Notes under the pieces: model-generated | Database searches by the model: none | Told to the model about the DNA's origin: nothing | The model's input: only the letters and a program-made list of their open reading frames with translations | Shown: positions 9,102-16,149 of the stretch, one piece after another | Layout of the letters: the number at the start of each line of letters is the position of its first letter | Numbering within the stretch: position 1 is the first letter of the stretch | Made by a program: the position numbers and the translations under genes | NCBI GenBank assembly: GCA_052400665.1 | Contig: JBQTGK010000004.1 | Direction: 5' to 3' (one strand) | Source: JBQTGK01 sp052400665 | GTDB lineage: Bacteria; Bacteroidota; Bacteroidia; Bacteroidales; Marinifilaceae | DNA length: 64,000 nt

Positions 9102-10457
9102 ATGAAAGGTTTAGAATTAATAAAAAAAGCAATGCGTCTCGAAGAGGTGGAGCGTATTCCATGGGTTCCCTTTGTAGGAGCACATGCAGGCGAATTGCTT
9201 AATATGACAGCAACTGAATATTTAAAATCAGCCGATAATATTGTTAATGGTGTTAATAAAGCGATTGAACTATACAATCCTGATGGGATTCCAGTTGCTT
9301 TCGATCTGCAAGTAGAAGCCGAAGCTTTGGGTTGTAAATTAGCTTGGGCCGATGATAATCCACCTGCAGTAATTTCGCATCCATTAAAAGAGGGTGTAAA
9401 GCTTGAAGAAATGAAAGTGCCATGTTCTTGTAAAGCACGAATTCCAATGCTTATGGAGGCAACTCAGCGATTGCGTGAGCAGCATCCCGATTTGGCTCTT
9501 TATGGACTTATTACCGGACCATTTACATTGGCTCTTCACTTACTGGGTACCGATATCTTTATGGATATGATGATGAACCCGGACGGAACTCACAAGCTAA
9601 TGCGTTTTGCAACTGATGTTGCCAAAATGATGGCAGGAAATTATATAGAAGCTGGAGCTGATGTGATAGCCATTGTTGATCCTATGACCAGTCAGATTGA
9701 TCCGATGAGTTTTGAAACATTTGTAAAGCCTTACGTGACAGAGATTAACGATTATATTCGTGAGGCAGATGCACTTAGCTCATTTTTTGTATGTGGTAAC
9801 GCGCAACAAAATATTGAGGTGATGTGTCAGACTAAGCCTGATAATATTTCTATCGATGAAAATATACCTTTGGATTATGTTCGCGATATGGCCTTAAAGC
9901 ATAATGTAAGTTTTGGAGGTAATATGAAACTTACCGTTGTATTGTTAATGGGAGATGAGGATGCTTCGCGTCGTGATGCTCTAGAGTGCATGGATATTGG
10001 CGGTAAAAAAGGATTTATTTTAGCTCCAGGTTGCGATTTGGCTATGGCTACACCGGTTAAGAATCTTCAGGCTGTAGGCGAATTAGTGAATGATGAAGTC
10101 CTGCAAGGGGAATTACGTGCTTCGGAAGCTACAAATGTTGAAATTGAAGAACTCGATTTATCGACTCACTGGAGCAAAGACAAAGTGGTGATTGATGTAG
10201 TGACTTTAGATTCTTCATCTTGTGCACCCTGTCAGTACATGTACAATGCCGTGGTTCGTGCATCGGAGAAGTTTGGCGATAAAGTAATTTTTAAAGAGCA
10301 CAGCATAAAAGAAAAAGAAGGCGTTCAAATGATGGCAACCTTAGGTGTACGTGCAATTCCAACAATTGTAATAGACGGTAATGTTGAATTTGCATCACAA
10401 ATACCACCACTTAGTGATATTGAAGCTAAAATAGAAGAATATTTAGCTAAGAAATAA
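9102..10457 (+). CDS. URO-D-fold methyltransferase fused to a thioredoxin domain
   Basis: Residues about 1-340 are a second URO-D/cobamide methyltransferase domain (IPWVPFVGAHAGELL near the start, LITGPFTLALHLLG, SIDENIPLDYVRDMAL, GFILAPGCDLAMATPVKNL). Residues about 365-450 are a thioredoxin-like domain with Cys374-Ala-Pro-Cys377 and the cis-Pro region VRAIPTIVIDG. Compared with its neighbour, the first zinc position is Phe229 rather than His (FFVCGN), while Cys231 and Cys311 are kept. The tail could reduce a disulfide between those cysteines or deliver reducing power to the complex; both are inference. The 451-residue length is explained by the fusion. It probably acts with the corrinoid protein 38 bases upstream. 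Confidence 0.83.
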   Translation: MKGLELIKKAMRLEEVERIPWVPFVGAHAGELLNMTATEYLKSADNIVNGVNKAIELYNPDGIPVAFDLQVEAEALGCKLAWADDNPPAVISHPLKEGVKLEEMKVPCSCKARIPMLMEATQRLREQHPDLALYGLITGPFTLALHLLGTDIFMDMMMNPDGTHKLMRFATDVAKMMAGNYIEAGADVIAIVDPMTSQIDPMSFETFVKPYVTEINDYIREADALSSFFVCGNAQQNIEVMCQTKPDNISIDENIPLDYVRDMALKHNVSFGGNMKLTVVLLMGDEDASRRDALECMDIGGKKGFILAPGCDLAMATPVKNLQAVGELVNDEVLQGELRASEATNVEIEELDLSTHWSKDKVVIDVVTLDSSSCAPCQYMYNAVVRASEKFGDKVIFKEHSIKEKEGVQMMATLGVRAIPTIVIDGNVEFASQIPPLSDIEAKIEEYLAKK

Positions 10458-10482
10458 TATAAGTAAGATATTAGTGATAGGG

Positions 10483-10530
10483 ACACGAAGTACGCAAGAG
10501 TTAGTTGATAGTTTTTTGTGAGCTTCGTGT
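10483..10530. repeat. Inverted repeat ACACGAAG / CTTCGTGT between operon genes
   Basis: ACACGAAG at 10483-10490 is matched by CTTCGTGT at 10523-10530, with a 32-base loop. Similar ACACGAAGTA elements are common interspersed intergenic repeats in Bacteroidota. It sits between the fusion methyltransferase and the GTPase gene and has no T-tract, so it is unlikely to stop transcription. Confidence 0.4.
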
Positions 10531-10564
10531 TTTGTTTGATAATAGTAATTTTGCAATTAATAAT

Positions 10565-11491
10565 ATGGCTGCATTTAATTTGATTACAGGTTTTTTAGGA
10601 AGTGGGAAAACTACACTTTTAAGTAACTTACTGCAAGAGTTGTCGCCCGGGAAAAAAATTGCTGTTATTCAAAATGAATTTGCAGCTTCGGGTATCGATG
10701 GAAAAGAGCTTAAACATAAGAGTGAAGGATTTAAATTGGTTGAGATCAATAATGGATCTGTGTTTTGTGTGTGTCAGCTCCATACTTTTGTGCAAAGTAT
10801 GCAAACATTAATCGAAGAATATCAGCCAGAATTGATCTTTTTGGAAGCATCAGGGTTGGCCGATCCAATAAGTATTGTTGAGTTACTTCAAACCGATCAG
10901 CTTAAAGATATTGTTAGCCTGGATAAAATTATTAGCTTAGTTGATGGTCCTAATTTTTTTAAAGGCTTACGTTCTTTGGTACGTTTTAAGCATCAGATTA
11001 TGATAGCTGATAAAATTATTTTGAATAAAATAGATTTAATTAATGATGAGACGAATGAGGCCATTCATAAAGAGTTAAAACTACTTAATCCTTACGCCGA
11101 AATAATTCTTACTACTTATGGCAGGGTAAATTGGGAAGCCCTTGCTGTGAATGATACAATAAAAAGTAAAGCTGCACAAGAATATAAAGGGCAGGAATCA
11201 GAAGGTAGACCCGATATGAAAGCTTGTGTTTTACGAACTCACGATAAGATATCGGATGAGCAATTAAGAAACTTTATTGAAGAATTGCACTGGCAATGTC
11301 CTCGTATTAAAGGGCATGTTAATTTAAATGATGGACGTGTAATATCTGTTCATTCTGTTTTTGATTCTATGGAATTTGTAATCCTGGAAAATTATGTTGG
11401 ACCTAGCGAATTAATTGCTTTTGGAGATAATTTAATGGTAACAGATTTGAGAAAGAAATTCAAAAAATACAGCACAAAAAATAGCATGTAA
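10565..11491 (+). CDS. CobW/G3E-family P-loop GTPase
   Basis: G3E GTPase (CobW/COG0523 family) that probably loads metal or cofactor, or chaperones insertion, for the neighbouring corrinoid enzymes. The Walker A motif GFLGSGKTT is at about residues 9-17, EASGLADP gives the switch/Walker B region, and ILNKIDL is the NKxD guanine motif. The usual CxCC metal motif is CVCQ (Cys68, Cys70, Gln71), so the third cysteine is missing. I start it at ATG 10565 (MAAFNLITGFLG), which puts the P-loop at the expected N-terminal place; the frame opens at 10505 with 20 extra unusual residues. It has 308 residues. Presence between methyltransferase and reactivator genes points to a role in this system rather than in cobalamin synthesis. 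Confidence 0.82.
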   Translation: MAAFNLITGFLGSGKTTLLSNLLQELSPGKKIAVIQNEFAASGIDGKELKHKSEGFKLVEINNGSVFCVCQLHTFVQSMQTLIEEYQPELIFLEASGLADPISIVELLQTDQLKDIVSLDKIISLVDGPNFFKGLRSLVRFKHQIMIADKIILNKIDLINDETNEAIHKELKLLNPYAEIILTTYGRVNWEALAVNDTIKSKAAQEYKGQESEGRPDMKACVLRTHDKISDEQLRNFIEELHWQCPRIKGHVNLNDGRVISVHSVFDSMEFVILENYVGPSELIAFGDNLMVTDLRKKFKKYSTKNSM

Positions 11492-11517
11492 ATAAAGATT
11501 AATCCTAATAATTAAAA

Positions 11518-12210
11518 GTGAATAAGACAAAATCAAAACACCTTAATTTTCAGCTTAAAGATCTGGCAATAAGTGTTGAGTTAATGGAAGAATTGGCTCG
11601 CATAGACGATAGTATGCCCGATTATTCAAAATTTCTTGAAAATGAAATTGTCAACAGTCTTTCTCCTTCTAAGATTGAAGGCGGTTATGTAATTATGCCA
11701 GCTCAGGTTAATAAAAACACTGTAGTTGTTGGTAATAATACTTTTGAAGTGGGAGAATCGATAGCAAAAAAATATACAAATAGTACTCATATTGCTATTT
11801 TTACTTGTACTGCAGGTAAATTGGTAAGTAAACGAATTCAGGAATTAAATTCTCAGGGTCTTATTCTGGAAGCTTATCTGGTTGATTTGTTAGGTTCGGT
11901 GATGGTTGAAAAAGCCATGGATAACTTACAGAGCATATTAGAGGATGAATGTGCTTTAGAAAAACAAAATATTAGTAATCGATATAGCCCAGGGTATATG
12001 GACTGGAATGTAATGGAACAGAGAATGTTATTTGACTTATTGCCAGATAATTTTTGTGGCATACAGTTAAGCGAATCTTGTTTAATGACACCCGTAAAAT
12101 CGATTAGTGGTTTTATTGGTATTGGTGAAAAAGTTCGTTTTCAGAAACATGCCTGCCATTTCTGTAATAGTACCAATTGTATATATCGTAATTCAAAAAA
12201 GCATTGCTAA
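11518..12210 (+). CDS. MetH-type activation-domain protein (stand-alone)
   Basis: Stand-alone relative of the C-terminal activation domain of cobalamin-dependent methionine synthase, 230 residues. The key motif is RYSPGYMDWNVMEQRMLFDLL followed by ESCLMTPVKSISGFIGI, matching the SAM-binding RxxPGY...S.MMxPxxSxSG pattern of MetH. A cysteine-rich end (CHFCNSTNCIYRN) is not part of MetH and could bind metal. Such proteins accompany corrinoid methyltransferases in anaerobes, where they are thought to help reactivate oxidised Co(II). It starts at GTG 11518 and overlaps the next gene at TAATG (12208-12212), indicating translational coupling with the RACo-like reactivator. Confidence 0.82.
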   Translation: MNKTKSKHLNFQLKDLAISVELMEELARIDDSMPDYSKFLENEIVNSLSPSKIEGGYVIMPAQVNKNTVVVGNNTFEVGESIAKKYTNSTHIAIFTCTAGKLVSKRIQELNSQGLILEAYLVDLLGSVMVEKAMDNLQSILEDECALEKQNISNRYSPGYMDWNVMEQRMLFDLLPDNFCGIQLSESCLMTPVKSISGFIGIGEKVRFQKHACHFCNSTNCIYRNSKKHC

Positions 12211-13688
12211 TGTCCATAATATTTATTCATCAACAAGGAAAAGTATATAAAATAAATTATAAGACTGGCGAAAGCTTGCTAAAGATATTACAGGATAAGG
12301 ATATTGTGATTGCTGCTCCCTGCGGAGGAAAAGGAACCTGCGGAAAGTGTAAGCTAAACGTAGATGGAGAAGGAGAAGTATTGGCTTGCTGTTATTATCC
12401 GAATACTGATATTCATGTGCATTTGCCCGATACACAGGAAGCTCATATATTGAGTTCGAATCTGGCTAAACATGAATTTAAAATTGAAAAACAGGCGACT
12501 TATGCTTTTAAGGAATATGGATTAGCTATTGATATTGGAACCACTAGTGTAGTATTTTATTGGGTAAATTATTTATCGGGTAAAATAGATAGAATTCAAG
12601 GCATAGAAAATCCGCAAGTACAATTCGGAGCCGATGTAATTACAAGAATTAACTATTGCTCAAAAGAAGAAAGTCTTTTAAAATTACAGATGCTTATTGT
12701 AGGTGCAATAAATAATGAAATTAGTGAATATTTAAAGGAGCAGCCAGCAGTTATTCTTAAAAAAATATCGGTAGCAGCCAATACTTGTATGTTACATTTG
12801 CTTAATGGTGTAAACCCTATGCCTATGGCTTTAGCTCCATTTATCCCTCCTTTTATTCATTCAAAAGAACTTGTTTCGTCTACTTTGGGAATACGTACAA
12901 AAAATGATGTTATGATTCATTTGCTACCTTCGGCTTCTGCTTTTGTTGGAGCAGATATTGTAGCGGGTATTAGTTCTTTAAATCCGCCTGAGAATAGTAA
13001 AAATTATTTATTTCTGGATATTGGTACCAATGGAGAAATGGCTGTTGTTACTCCCAATAAAATTTATGCATGCGCTACAGCTGCAGGGCCAGCGTTCGAA
13101 GGTGCTACTATAGAATGTGGAATGGGAGCTTTCGAAGGAGCTATTTCTGTGTACAATAAAAAAGGATATCAAACCATAGGAAATAAATTACCCATAGGGA
13201 TTTGTGGTTCGGGACTAATTGATATTATGGCTTATCTTCTGGAGGAAGGACATGTTGGAACCGATGGTAATTTAAATGAAGATTTTATATTGGCAAGTAC
13301 AGCAGAATCGGGTTCCAAACATCCGGTATGTATTACTCCTAGAGATATTCGCGAAGTGCAACTGGCAAAAAGTGCCATTTTTACAGGTGTTAAATTGTTG
13401 TTGCAGGAAGCTAATTTGTCTTATGAACAGTTAGATTCGGTTTATCTGGCCGGTGGTTTCGGAAATTATATGAATCCTGATAGTGCGCTTAGGATAGGAT
13501 TAATTCCTGGCAGTGAAAAAGTACCTATTGTACCGGTGGGAAATACATCAGGTGCGGGTGCAGTATTGCACGTAAGCAATAGTAAATTTACTGATAAACT
13601 GGAAGATACACTTGCCAAAATGAAAATTATCGACCTGTCTGCACATCCTGATTTTGAGCTCGAATTTGCTATGAATATGTATTTTTAG
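12210..13688 (+). CDS. RACo-like ATP-dependent corrinoid reactivator (2Fe-2S, ASKHA)
   Basis: Reductive activator of corrinoid proteins: it uses ATP and a low-potential [2Fe-2S] cluster to return inactive Co(II) to Co(I). The N-terminal ferredoxin domain has Cys38, Cys44, Cys47 and Cys60 in PCGGKGTCGKCKLNV...ACC. The ASKHA ATPase domain has DIGTTSVVFYWV (about 108), LDIGTNGEMAV and YLAGGFGNYMNP near the C-terminus, as in the DUF4445/RACo family. ATG 12210 overlaps the stop of the previous gene; the frame also opens at TTG 12204, which adds only two residues. Its 492 residues are somewhat fewer than RACo proteins that carry a linker domain. It is the last gene of the operon. Confidence 0.88.
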   Translation: MSIIFIHQQGKVYKINYKTGESLLKILQDKDIVIAAPCGGKGTCGKCKLNVDGEGEVLACCYYPNTDIHVHLPDTQEAHILSSNLAKHEFKIEKQATYAFKEYGLAIDIGTTSVVFYWVNYLSGKIDRIQGIENPQVQFGADVITRINYCSKEESLLKLQMLIVGAINNEISEYLKEQPAVILKKISVAANTCMLHLLNGVNPMPMALAPFIPPFIHSKELVSSTLGIRTKNDVMIHLLPSASAFVGADIVAGISSLNPPENSKNYLFLDIGTNGEMAVVTPNKIYACATAAGPAFEGATIECGMGAFEGAISVYNKKGYQTIGNKLPIGICGSGLIDIMAYLLEEGHVGTDGNLNEDFILASTAESGSKHPVCITPRDIREVQLAKSAIFTGVKLLLQEANLSYEQLDSVYLAGGFGNYMNPDSALRIGLIPGSEKVPIVPVGNTSGAGAVLHVSNSKFTDKLEDTLAKMKIIDLSAHPDFELEFAMNMYF

Positions 13689-13954
13689 GAGGTGTTTTTG
13701 TTTTTATGTAAATGGTAAGCTAGTTAAGGTCTTACTGATAAACCTAGTATTAATAATTTAAAACTCCTTTTATACTTTGTAAAAAAAAGGATGTGTTATT
13801 GTTTTAAGAATAAGTATTCATGATAAAATTAGAATATAGTATCTGCATCATTTTATAGGCTGAGAATAAAATTTAACAGAGTCTTAACATGCCTATAATC
13901 AGAAATACCGGATACAGATTTGTATCTAAGAACATAATAGATGGCTTCTCTGTT
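13689..13954. other. Gene-free spacer after the corrinoid operon
   Basis: No coding frame, RNA gene or clear terminator is visible here. The spacer separates the corrinoid operon from the ECF sigma promoter at 13955-13984. Confidence 0.5.
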
Positions 13955-13984
13955 TTTGAAATTTGAAGAATTAAAATATCTTTG
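13955..13984 (+). promoter_or_regulatory. Bacteroidota-type promoter of the first ECF sigma gene
   Basis: TTTG at 13955-13958 and TATCTTTG (TAnnTTTG) at 13977-13984, 18 bases apart. The ATG at 14012 follows 27 bases later. Confidence 0.6.
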
Positions 13985-14011
13985 ACCTGATCATTAACCC
14001 AGAAAACCAAT

Positions 14012-14578
14012 ATGATTACTCCCAAAGATTTTGAATCTTTTAAGAAAGGAAATCGCTCTGTTTTTAAGCAAATATTTGACGCCTTTTACAAGGGGTTGTT
14101 GATTTTTGCTAAAAATTTCGTGCAAGAATCTGATGTTGCCGAAGATTTGGTGCAAGAGGTTTTTGTAAAACTTTGGGAAAAGAGAGAAACCATTGAAAAT
14201 CCTACAACAATTAAAGCTTTTCTTTACGTTAGTGTTCGAAACAGAGCTTTAAATCATTTCCGAAGAAACAAATTAATCAAACAATATCAACAGGAAGAAA
14301 TTCAAAAAAAATCTTCTGAATATTTCTTTAAAAATCAACTAATTGAGGAAGAAACTTACCGAATGTTACTGCAGGCAGTAGATGAATTAAACGGACAAAC
14401 AAAAAATGTGTGTTTAATGAGCTTGCATGGGGTTCAGAATGCTCAGATTGCCGAAGAGTTGAATTTAAGTACCAGCACGGTAAAGTACCACAAAAACAAA
14501 GCTCTCGAGATTTTACGTACTCGCTTAAAAGATCATATTTTCCTGCTACCAATATTGGCACAGCTTCTAGACTTGTAA
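14012..14578 (+). CDS. ECF RNA polymerase sigma factor (FecI-like), locus 1
   Basis: Sigma-70 family ECF factor of 188 residues. Region 2 contains VQESDVAEDLVQEVFVKLWEKR (residues about 35-57), and region 4 contains QIAEELNLSTSTVKYHKNKALEILRTRL near the C-terminus. These are the signatures of Bacteroidota FecI-like factors that drive SusC/SusD loci. It is followed by a matching FecR anti-sigma gene and a susC gene with an STN signalling domain. The expected circuit is ligand binding at SusC, then a signal through FecR in the inner membrane, then release of this sigma factor. Confidence 0.93.
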   Translation: MITPKDFESFKKGNRSVFKQIFDAFYKGLLIFAKNFVQESDVAEDLVQEVFVKLWEKRETIENPTTIKAFLYVSVRNRALNHFRRNKLIKQYQQEEIQKKSSEYFFKNQLIEEETYRMLLQAVDELNGQTKNVCLMSLHGVQNAQIAEELNLSTSTVKYHKNKALEILRTRLKDHIFLLPILAQLLDL

Positions 14579-14822
14579 TTAAGTCTAACAGACCAACGAG
14601 AATATCTTATTACGAATTGACAAGCATAAATTTACTTTTTCTCCTTTATACTTTTTCACTTTGGAATTTGATTTTTGGAGTTTGTAGTTTTTGTCTTTCC
14701 TTAATTTATGCCTTAAATTACAGCTGTATAGAGAAATTTTAGGAAAAAGTAATTTTTTCTACTTTCTCACTGTCCTTTCATTAATCTCATGTGTATTACT
14801 AATAGAAAACCGAAAAAAGACA

Positions 14823-16016
14823 ATGAAAAATCACACCGAAGAATATATTAAAATTTCAGAATTGTTATACCGAAAACAATCGGGTTTACTATCTGAAAAA
14901 GAACAAATACAGCTTGATGAATGGGGGAGTCAGTCTGTAGAAAATAAAGAGCTTCTTATACATTTAAGTGATGAGTTGGCTTTGAAAGAAAAACGAGCTG
15001 AATATGATGAAATCGATTCGAATAGTGCATGGCATAAAATAGAATCTCAGATTTTTGAACAAAAACCAAAAGAGCGAAAGTTGTTTCTGAATTTCTTGAA
15101 ATATGCCGCAGTAGTTGTTCTGCCATTGGCTGTTGGTGCTTTATTGGTATATCAGGTAATGAATGTCAATGAAGATTATAGCGATGCAATTGTAGAGCAA
15201 ATTGTGCCAGGAACAAATAAAGCCACCTTGGTTTTGGCTGATGGAAGTACTATTAATCTGGAAGAACAAAAGGATACTTTAATTGCAGGTAAGCTTTTGA
15301 ATAAAAATAACAAACTAAGTTATGATGCCAGTAGTCAGTTAAACCAAATGGAAGCAAAGTGGCACAAGTTGGTTGTTCCTGTAGGAGGAGAATACAAATT
15401 GCAATTAGCCGACGGAACAACAGTTTGGATGAATTCCGACTCTGAGTTGAGATATACCGATCGGTTTGTAGGAAAACAAAGAGTGGTTCATTTAAAAGGG
15501 GAAGCTTGTTTTAAAGTAAGCAAGGACAAAGATCATCCTTTTATTGTGAGAACAGAGGCAATGGATGTGCAAGTATATGGAACAGAGTTTAATGTGATGG
15601 CTTACACCGATGAAAATCTGGTGCAAACCACATTATTGGAAGGTAGTATTGGTGTTGATTTAAAAAATGAAACAGGAGTGGTTCAAACATCAATGATAAA
15701 GCCAAATATGCAGGTTGAATATTACAAGGGAAATATACGAGGAGAAATTAAAGAAGTTGAAGCATCGAAATATTTAGGTTGGAGAGATGGTAAATTTCAG
15801 TTCGATAACGAAGAGTTGGGAAGTATTTCCCGTAAATTGGAAAGATGGTATGGAGTGAAGTTCTTTTTCCAAAATCAGAATTCTAAGAATGTAAAATTTA
15901 GTGGAGAAATGAAACGATTCCAAGATTTTTCTACCATACTAAACCTACTGGAATATGGTTCTGATGTAGAGTTTGATGTACATGGGAAAATTGTAACAGT
16001 TGTAAGTATAAAGTAA
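14823..16016 (+). CDS. FecR-type anti-sigma factor, locus 1
   Basis: Inner-membrane anti-sigma factor of 397 residues. A cytoplasmic N-terminal part (MKNHTEEYIKISELLYRKQSG, residues 1-90) would hold the sigma factor. A single membrane helix lies at about 92-112 (YAAVVVLPLAVGALLVYQV). The periplasmic FecR domain includes LADGTTVWMNSDSELRYTD and VYGTEFNVMAY, and ends with the YLGWRDGKFQFDNEELGSI domain typical of Bacteroidota. I start at ATG 14823; the open frame extends 44 residues upstream through an unlikely hydrophobic stretch. It pairs with the sigma gene 244 bases upstream and receives the signal from the downstream SusC STN domain. Confidence 0.92.
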   Translation: MKNHTEEYIKISELLYRKQSGLLSEKEQIQLDEWGSQSVENKELLIHLSDELALKEKRAEYDEIDSNSAWHKIESQIFEQKPKERKLFLNFLKYAAVVVLPLAVGALLVYQVMNVNEDYSDAIVEQIVPGTNKATLVLADGSTINLEEQKDTLIAGKLLNKNNKLSYDASSQLNQMEAKWHKLVVPVGGEYKLQLADGTTVWMNSDSELRYTDRFVGKQRVVHLKGEACFKVSKDKDHPFIVRTEAMDVQVYGTEFNVMAYTDENLVQTTLLEGSIGVDLKNETGVVQTSMIKPNMQVEYYKGNIRGEIKEVEASKYLGWRDGKFQFDNEELGSISRKLERWYGVKFFFQNQNSKNVKFSGEMKRFQDFSTILNLLEYGSDVEFDVHGKIVTVVSIK

Positions 16017-16066
16017 TATATAGTGAGTAAAAACAAATGTTTAAATAAATAATACCCAATAAAAAA

Positions 16067-16121
16067 CCCGAAAAATGCGCCAACATCTTTCGGGGAATTA
16101 ATGAATACTTGCGAGGTATTC
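16067..16121 (+). promoter_or_regulatory. Paired stem-loops in the susC leader, locus 1
   Basis: Hairpin 1 is CCCGAAA (16067-16073) with TTTCGGG (16088-16094) and a 14-base loop. Hairpin 2 is GAATAC (16103-16108) with GTATTC (16116-16121). The pair ends 28 bases before the susC ATG. The second locus has the same arrangement with different sequence. Confidence 0.5.
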
Positions 16122-16149
16122 AATGTTAAATCTAATTCATTTCAAATTT

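Noticed and set aside
7219..10457. Haem-pathway uroporphyrinogen decarboxylases (HemE)
   Set aside because: Both proteins have cysteine motifs of cobamide methyltransferases and flank a corrinoid carrier, and no other haem gene is near.
10483..10530. Terminator splitting the corrinoid operon
   Set aside because: The arms are 8 bp with a 32-base loop and no T-tract; gene order argues for continued transcription.
14691..14822. N-terminal extension of the first FecR protein
   Set aside because: It adds a hydrophobic segment before the normal cytoplasmic start MKNHTEEYIKISELL, which family members lack; it is non-coding leader.
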